19,157 bases of DNA from Firmicutes bacterium UBA2116 (GTDB lineage Bacteria; Bacillota; Clostridia; Tissierellales; Sedimentibacteraceae), in contig DCYG01000011.1 of NCBI GenBank assembly GCA_002331025.1, positions 19,044 to 38,200 of the forward strand. Direction: 5' to 3'. The notes beneath the pieces were generated by a model. The model was not told the DNA's origin. It searched no databases and worked only from the letters and a program-made list of their open reading frames with translations. Shown here one piece after another: positions 15,195 to 19,157 of the stretch. Both the position numbers and the translations under genes were made by a program. How positions within the stretch are numbered: position 1 is the stretch's first letter; the number at the start of each line of letters is the position of its first letter.

Positions 15195-16991
15195 ATGATT
15201 AAAAAAGAAAAAATAAAGGTTTATGATATGACATGCGGCTCTTGCGAAAAAAGGGTGGAAAGAGCTGCCTTAAACGTTGATGGAGTTATAGCTGCAAAAG
15301 CAAGCTACAGTGGTCAGTTTGCGGAAATTGAATATGACGATGATGTCTGTAGTCATAATGATATTAATAAAGCAATAAATGACGCCGGTTACGGTACAAA
15401 ACAAAACAGTGATTATAAATTTTTTGGTATGGTTATCATTGTTGCGGCTATTTTAATTCTTGGATTTAATACTGCAGGATTCGATATGGAATCGCAATTG
15501 AACAATGCTTCCTATGCGGTGCTGTTTATTGCAGGGCTTTTGACATCCATACACTGTGTGGGCATGTGCGGAGGCATAATGCTTTCTCAGACAGTTAACA
15601 GCGAAAGCGAAGATAAGCTTCAGGCTATGAAGCCGGCACTATATTATAACGCAGGACGAGTACTGTCATACACTGTTCTTGGCGGAATAATAGGAGCGGT
15701 AGGATCTATATTTTCACTGTCATTTAAGTCAAAAGCAGCAGTACAGATTATTGCGGCGCTGTTTATGATTGTGATGGGATTGAATATGTTTGGATTCGGT
15801 TTGTTCAGGAAGCTTCAAATAAGACTGCCCCATTCATTTTGTAAATTTAAAAACAAAAGTAATTCTCCTTTCATAGTTGGATTATTAAATGGCTTTATGC
15901 CCTGCGGACCGTTACAGACGATGCAGATATTTGCTTTGGGAACAGGAAGCCCTGTAAAAGGAGCCCTTTCCATGATGATATTCTCCTTGGGAACAGTACC
16001 CCTGATGCTTACATTTGGAGCAGTATCCGGTCTGTTAAGCAAGGGATATACCAAAAGGCTGTTAAAGCTAAGCGGAGTAATGATAATAGTTCTTGGCATA
16101 ATAATGGGCAACAGAGGCTTGTCAATGCTGGGATATAATTTAAATCCCGCCGTATTGGCTCTGGATAAAAATGATTTTAGCGAGGACAAAGAAAACCCCA
16201 ATGTTGCAAAGGCGGTAATCAAGGATGGCGTACAAATAATTAATATGACCGTAAACAACAAAGGATTTACTCCTAATGCTTTTTATGTACAAAAAGATAT
16301 GCCTGTAAAGTGGATTATTGACGGTGAGTTAATAAACACATGCAATAATGCCATAATAATACCTTCAATTGATAAGGAAATTAAAATAAACAAAGGCGAA
16401 AATATATTGGAATTCACTCCAAATGACAGCGACATGAGATTCAGCTGCTGGATGGGTATGATAAACGGCATTATAAAGGTGGTTGATGAACTTGATACGG
16501 TTGACACATCGGTGCCCGATCCGTCAATCCCCGCACCGTCTACGGGACCGAGCTGCTGCTCTATGCCTATAGATGAGGGTGCTGCTTCTTACTACAATCC
16601 GCCGAGCATTTACGGCGATGATATCTCAAAGGTACCGACTGAAATGCTTATAGGAAAGGCAGAAAATAATACTCTTAAAATAAATGGTATAGGCTATGAA
16701 TTGCAGCCATTGGCAGCCGTTGTTGAAAAGGGCAGTACAACCGTAATAACATTTGATTTTACGGATTTCGATAATGCAGAGGGAACGTACGTTATAGCCA
16801 ATGGCTATACAGGCGAAGAAATAACCTCCTTTACAGCAGTTAAAGGTATAAATCAGATTGAGATAGCCCCCGGTGAAACAAGTCTATACGGAATTGTAAA
16901 GGGAAATGCCTTATTAGGTATAATAGAGGTTGTGGACAGCATAGATAATATTGATTTAGAGGAAATAAGAAATTATTTAATAGCAGAATAA
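15195..16991 (+). CDS. HMA - DsbD_2/SafE membrane domain - cupredoxin fusion, probable metal handling
   Basis: A 598-residue fusion. Residues 5-68 are a heavy-metal-associated domain with MTCGSC (C14, C17). Seven predicted membrane segments follow (about 76-307), of the DsbD_2/SafE type: HCVGMCGG holds C121 and C125 and NGFMPCGPLQ holds C237, the hallmark cysteines. Residues 343-430 are cupredoxin-like, with C383 in NTCNN and C418, M420, M422 in FSCWMGM as likely copper ligands in place of histidines. A proline-rich linker (440-453) leads to C454-C455 and an unassigned beta-rich domain (about 475-582) without an obvious metal motif. HMA inside and an odd number of spans put the cupredoxin domain outside. 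The likely role is transfer of copper or a similar soft metal, or of reducing power for it, across the membrane. GCAGGTG precedes the ATG. The exact substrate and direction are inferred. Confidence 0.8.
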   Translation: MIKKEKIKVYDMTCGSCEKRVERAALNVDGVIAAKASYSGQFAEIEYDDDVCSHNDINKAINDAGYGTKQNSDYKFFGMVIIVAAILILGFNTAGFDMESQLNNASYAVLFIAGLLTSIHCVGMCGGIMLSQTVNSESEDKLQAMKPALYYNAGRVLSYTVLGGIIGAVGSIFSLSFKSKAAVQIIAALFMIVMGLNMFGFGLFRKLQIRLPHSFCKFKNKSNSPFIVGLLNGFMPCGPLQTMQIFALGTGSPVKGALSMMIFSLGTVPLMLTFGAVSGLLSKGYTKRLLKLSGVMIIVLGIIMGNRGLSMLGYNLNPAVLALDKNDFSEDKENPNVAKAVIKDGVQIINMTVNNKGFTPNAFYVQKDMPVKWIIDGELINTCNNAIIIPSIDKEIKINKGENILEFTPNDSDMRFSCWMGMINGIIKVVDELDTVDTSVPDPSIPAPSTGPSCCSMPIDEGAASYYNPPSIYGDDISKVPTEMLIGKAENNTLKINGIGYELQPLAAVVEKGSTTVITFDFTDFDNAEGTYVIANGYTGEEITSFTAVKGINQIEIAPGETSLYGIVKGNALLGIIEVVDSIDNIDLEEIRNYLIAE

Positions 16992-17015
16992 TATTAAATT
17001 TAAATACATCTAATG

Positions 17016-17055
17016 GAGCGTTGACAATATCGGGTCAATGCTCTATATTATTTTT
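17016..17055 (+). terminator. Intrinsic terminator after the metal-module gene
   Basis: GAGCGTTGAC (17016-17025) pairs with GTCAATGCTC (17034-17043) over 10 bp with one G-T pair and an 8-base loop. An AT-rich tract ending in TTATTTTT (17044-17055) follows. It lies 25 bases after the stop of the fusion gene. The same bases also carry a promoter for the next genes. Confidence 0.55.
17021..17049 (+). promoter_or_regulatory. Promoter of the two-component system, embedded in the hairpin
   Basis: TTGACA (17021-17026) and TATATT (17044-17049) are exactly 17 bases apart, a near-consensus sigma-A promoter. The -35 lies in the left arm of the inverted repeat at 17016-17043 and the -10 follows directly after the right arm. 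Transcription would begin near 17056, about 32 bases before the response-regulator start at 17088, which has GGAG at 17079-17082. Confidence 0.6.
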
Positions 17056-17087
17056 AACGGAATGTCCAAAAAAGTTATGGAGTTTAT

Positions 17088-17771
17088 ATGAAAAATATAC
17101 TATTGATAGAAGATGACGAAAGAGTTTCAGAAGTAGTAAAGGCATATCTTGAAAGGGAAGGATACAACGTTTTTTTGACTGCAAGAGGTCTTGAAGGTAT
17201 AGAACTCAACAGGAAAAATGATATTGATTTGATTATACTTGATTTGATGCTGCCTGATATCAGCGGAGAAGAAGTATGCAAACTAATAAGACAATTCTCC
17301 GATGTCCATATATTTATGCTTACGGCAAAGGGCTCATTGACAGAGAAAATAGACGGTTTGAATATAGGGGCAGACGAATACCTGGTTAAGCCATTCAGTC
17401 CGAGAGAATTAACGGCAAGAGTAAATGCGTTATTCAGGCGCCTTAATAAAAATAATGATCCGGAAAATATATATGATGACGGTAATTTATCTGTTAATTA
17501 TGAAAAACGGACCGTAAAGTTAAAGGGTATGGAAACAGCTTTTACTCCCAACGAATTTAATATTCTATATGCATTAATTATGAATAATGGGAAGGTATTA
17601 TCAAGGGAACAGCTTATAGACAGGGTATTCGGCATGGATTTTGACGGATACGACAGAACCATCGATGTACACATAAAAAATATCCGTAAAAAGATTGAAG
17701 AAGACACCAAAAATCCTAAGTATATAATTACCGTAACCAAGCTTGGTTACAAATTCGGCGGTGAAAATTGA
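17088..17771 (+). CDS. OmpR/PhoB-family response regulator
   Basis: A 227-residue DNA-binding response regulator. The receiver domain (1-about 118) has the acidic pair D9-D10 in LIEDDERV, the phosphoacceptor D52 in LIILDLMLPDISG, T79 in MLTAKG and K101 in VKPF, all of the expected active-site residues. A winged-helix DNA-binding domain follows (about 130-225), with the typical FTPNEFNILYALIMNNGKV and VDVH-like IDVHIKNIRKKIE recognition region and a C-terminal GYKF. Its stop overlaps the kinase ATG by one base (TGATG). Its target genes are unknown; the upstream metal-module genes are candidates because of position and because their promoter lacks a clear -35. The promoter overlapping the hairpin upstream could allow self-regulation. 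Confidence 0.93.
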   Translation: MKNILLIEDDERVSEVVKAYLEREGYNVFLTARGLEGIELNRKNDIDLIILDLMLPDISGEEVCKLIRQFSDVHIFMLTAKGSLTEKIDGLNIGADEYLVKPFSPRELTARVNALFRRLNKNNDPENIYDDGNLSVNYEKRTVKLKGMETAFTPNEFNILYALIMNNGKVLSREQLIDRVFGMDFDGYDRTIDVHIKNIRKKIEEDTKNPKYIITVTKLGYKFGGEN

Positions 17772-19126
17772 TGCATACTATAAGAAAGAGATTAAGCATT
17801 TTAATTATATCCTGTTCCATCATGGCTATTTTGCTTATAATGCTGTTTGTTAACTTTACCATTAACCATATATTTGAAGATTATATGTCAGCAGTTCAAA
17901 ACAAAAGATATGAAAGAATAATTACACAATTAGAAGAGCTCTATAAAAATGAAGGACAATGGAATGAAAGCTCGGGAGTAGAAATATTGCATGAGGCATA
18001 TATGAGCAATTACAATTTAACACTTTACAACATTGACAATATACCCGTTTGGGGCATGAATCCCATGGATATACGCAACAAAATTCATCTTCATGACATG
18101 TTTGTGCAGGATCAGGGTGTTTATTTAACAAACAAATTTGAATTGTACGCAGAAAATGAGATTGTGGGATATGTTGAAATCGGGCAGTACGCACCCTTGC
18201 TGATGACGGATGAAGATGTTTTGTTCAGGTCTTCGGTGAATAAAAGTATAATCACGAGCGGCATCGTTACGATTTTTATAATTATTTTTGTCAGCCTCTA
18301 TTCTTCAAAGCAATTTTCCCAACCGATAACAGATGTTTCAAATATGTCTGTTAAGCTGTCAAAGGGCGAATTTAAGGAAAAGTCTACTATAAAAACAAAT
18401 ATAGAGGAAATAGCAAATCTAAGAAACAGTATAAATGATTTAGCGGAAAAATTAGATAATCAGAATGCCTTAAGAAAACGTCTGGTTTCGGATATATCTC
18501 ATGAAGTAAGAACGCCTCTGAATGTGCTCCAAAACAATTTAGAGGCAATGATTGACGGGATATTTCCGGTATCCGGTGAAAGATTAACTCATTTGAATGA
18601 TGAGGTAATCAGGTTCGGAAAGCTGTTAAACAACTTAGACAAATTAAAGGAATTTGAAAATGAAAGCATGAAACTAAATTTTCATAAGGTGGATTTACTT
18701 TCATTGCTAAAAAATATGCATAAGGATTTTTCGTCAGAAGCAAAAGAAAAAAATATTGCGTTTAATTTTAGTTATGAAAACGAAAAATACTATATAAACG
18801 GTGATGAGGACAAATTAAAGCAAGTATTTATAAACCTCATTGATAACGCCATCAAGTTCACAAACAAAGGCGGAGAGATTGATATTAATTTAAGTAAAAA
18901 TGACGATAAAATAACAGTTGAAATCAAAGACACAGGTATAGGCATCAGCGATGAAGACATGCCGTATGTATTCGAAAGGTTATACAGAGGGGATAAAAGC
19001 AGGCATGAAACTGAGGGAAGCGGTATAGGCCTAACGATTGTAAAAAGCATATTGGACCCTCACCTTGCAACAATCGACATAAAAAGCAAAGAAGGAGAAG
19101 GCACATCAGTTCAACTAAGCTTTTAA
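17771..19126 (+). CDS. Membrane sensor histidine kinase
   Basis: A 451-residue sensor kinase partnered with the preceding regulator. Residues about 8-30 and 157-178 are membrane segments, bounding an extracellular sensor of roughly 125 residues with no family I recognise. A HAMP-like linker follows (about 180-232), then HisKA with phosphoacceptor H244 in DISHEVRTPL. The ATPase domain has the N box around N359 (NLIDNAIKF), the G1 box DTGIGIS, an F-box-like YVFERLYRGD and the G2 box GSGIGLTIV. The architecture is BaeS-like. A TTG three bases earlier keeps the frame open, but ATG at 17771 overlapping the regulator stop as TGATG is the more usual arrangement. The ligand is unknown; envelope or metal stress would fit the neighbours. 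Confidence 0.92.
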   Translation: MHTIRKRLSILIISCSIMAILLIMLFVNFTINHIFEDYMSAVQNKRYERIITQLEELYKNEGQWNESSGVEILHEAYMSNYNLTLYNIDNIPVWGMNPMDIRNKIHLHDMFVQDQGVYLTNKFELYAENEIVGYVEIGQYAPLLMTDEDVLFRSSVNKSIITSGIVTIFIIIFVSLYSSKQFSQPITDVSNMSVKLSKGEFKEKSTIKTNIEEIANLRNSINDLAEKLDNQNALRKRLVSDISHEVRTPLNVLQNNLEAMIDGIFPVSGERLTHLNDEVIRFGKLLNNLDKLKEFENESMKLNFHKVDLLSLLKNMHKDFSSEAKEKNIAFNFSYENEKYYINGDEDKLKQVFINLIDNAIKFTNKGGEIDINLSKNDDKITVEIKDTGIGISDEDMPYVFERLYRGDKSRHETEGSGIGLTIVKSILDPHLATIDIKSKEGEGTSVQLSF

Positions 19127-19157
19127 AGACCCAAAGGACCCAAAGGGGACGGTCCTT
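19127..19157 (+). repeat. Inverted repeat of a GGACGGTCC type, possible terminator, cut by the window edge
   Basis: Just after the kinase stop the sequence shows three related purine-rich units (AAAGACCC, AAAGGACCC, AAAGGGGAC). AAGGACC (19134-19140) is complementary to GGTCCTT (19151-19157) with a 10-base loop, and the window ends where a T-run would begin. It may be the kinase terminator. It also resembles the GGGGACGGTCC-type intergenic repeats I recall from clostridial genomes, a comparison from memory only. Confidence 0.45.

Noticed and set aside
17768..17770. TTG start for the histidine kinase at 17768
   Set aside because: The adjacent ATG at 17771 overlaps the regulator stop as TGATG, the common coupling arrangement.
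1..19157. CRISPR array, tRNA or rRNA genes, insertion sequences
   Set aside because: I saw no regularly spaced direct repeats, no tRNA-like cloverleaf or rRNA sequence, and no transposase frame or terminal repeats.

Overview
The window is low-GC, tightly packed DNA that most resembles a spore-forming member of the Clostridia in the broad sense. Three things point there: AT-rich codon use with strong AGGAGG-type ribosome binding sites and sigma-A-like promoters; a purine operon in the order purL-E-C-F-M-N-H-D with a single-chain clostridial-type PurL; and a LysM-LysM-GH18 protein of the SleL/YaaH spore-cortex type. I cannot name the genus from sequence alone.

Layout. (1) 58-813, minus strand: a MNT nucleotidyltransferase and a HEPN protein, a two-gene toxin-antitoxin-type pair with its own promoter at 844-872. 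(2) 871-1100: a divergent intergenic region with several dyads and a near-consensus promoter (1029-1057) for the purine operon. (3) 1101-11982, plus strand: eight purine-synthesis genes with gaps of at most about 30 bp or overlaps, almost certainly one transcription unit. They cover PRPP to IMP except N5-CAIR synthetase (purK) and adenylosuccinate lyase (purB), which are not here. (4) 12084-13355, plus: a predicted spore-cortex glucosaminidase. (5) 13380-14717, minus: an NhaC-family antiporter, convergent with the previous gene. (6) 14718-15056: a 339-bp divergent intergenic region holding three separate inverted repeats and candidate promoters. (7) 15057-16991, plus: a 40-residue Cys-Cys single-pass membrane protein, then a 598-residue fusion of a heavy-metal-binding (HMA) domain, a DsbD_2/SafE-type membrane domain, a cupredoxin-like domain and an unassigned C-terminal domain. 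(8) 17016-19126, plus: a hairpin that doubles as the spacer of a consensus promoter, then an OmpR-type response regulator and its histidine kinase. (9) 19127-19157: a short inverted-repeat/terminator-like sequence that runs off the window.

How the parts work together. The purine genes form one biosynthetic unit whose very short predicted leader leaves no room for a riboswitch, so any control probably acts at the DNA level. The most unusual unit is region 7. Its cytosolic metal-binding domain, membrane core and external cupredoxin domain suggest movement of copper or a similar soft metal across the membrane, or use of reducing equivalents for metal handling. The adjacent two-component system is the obvious candidate regulator, but that link is inference from position only.
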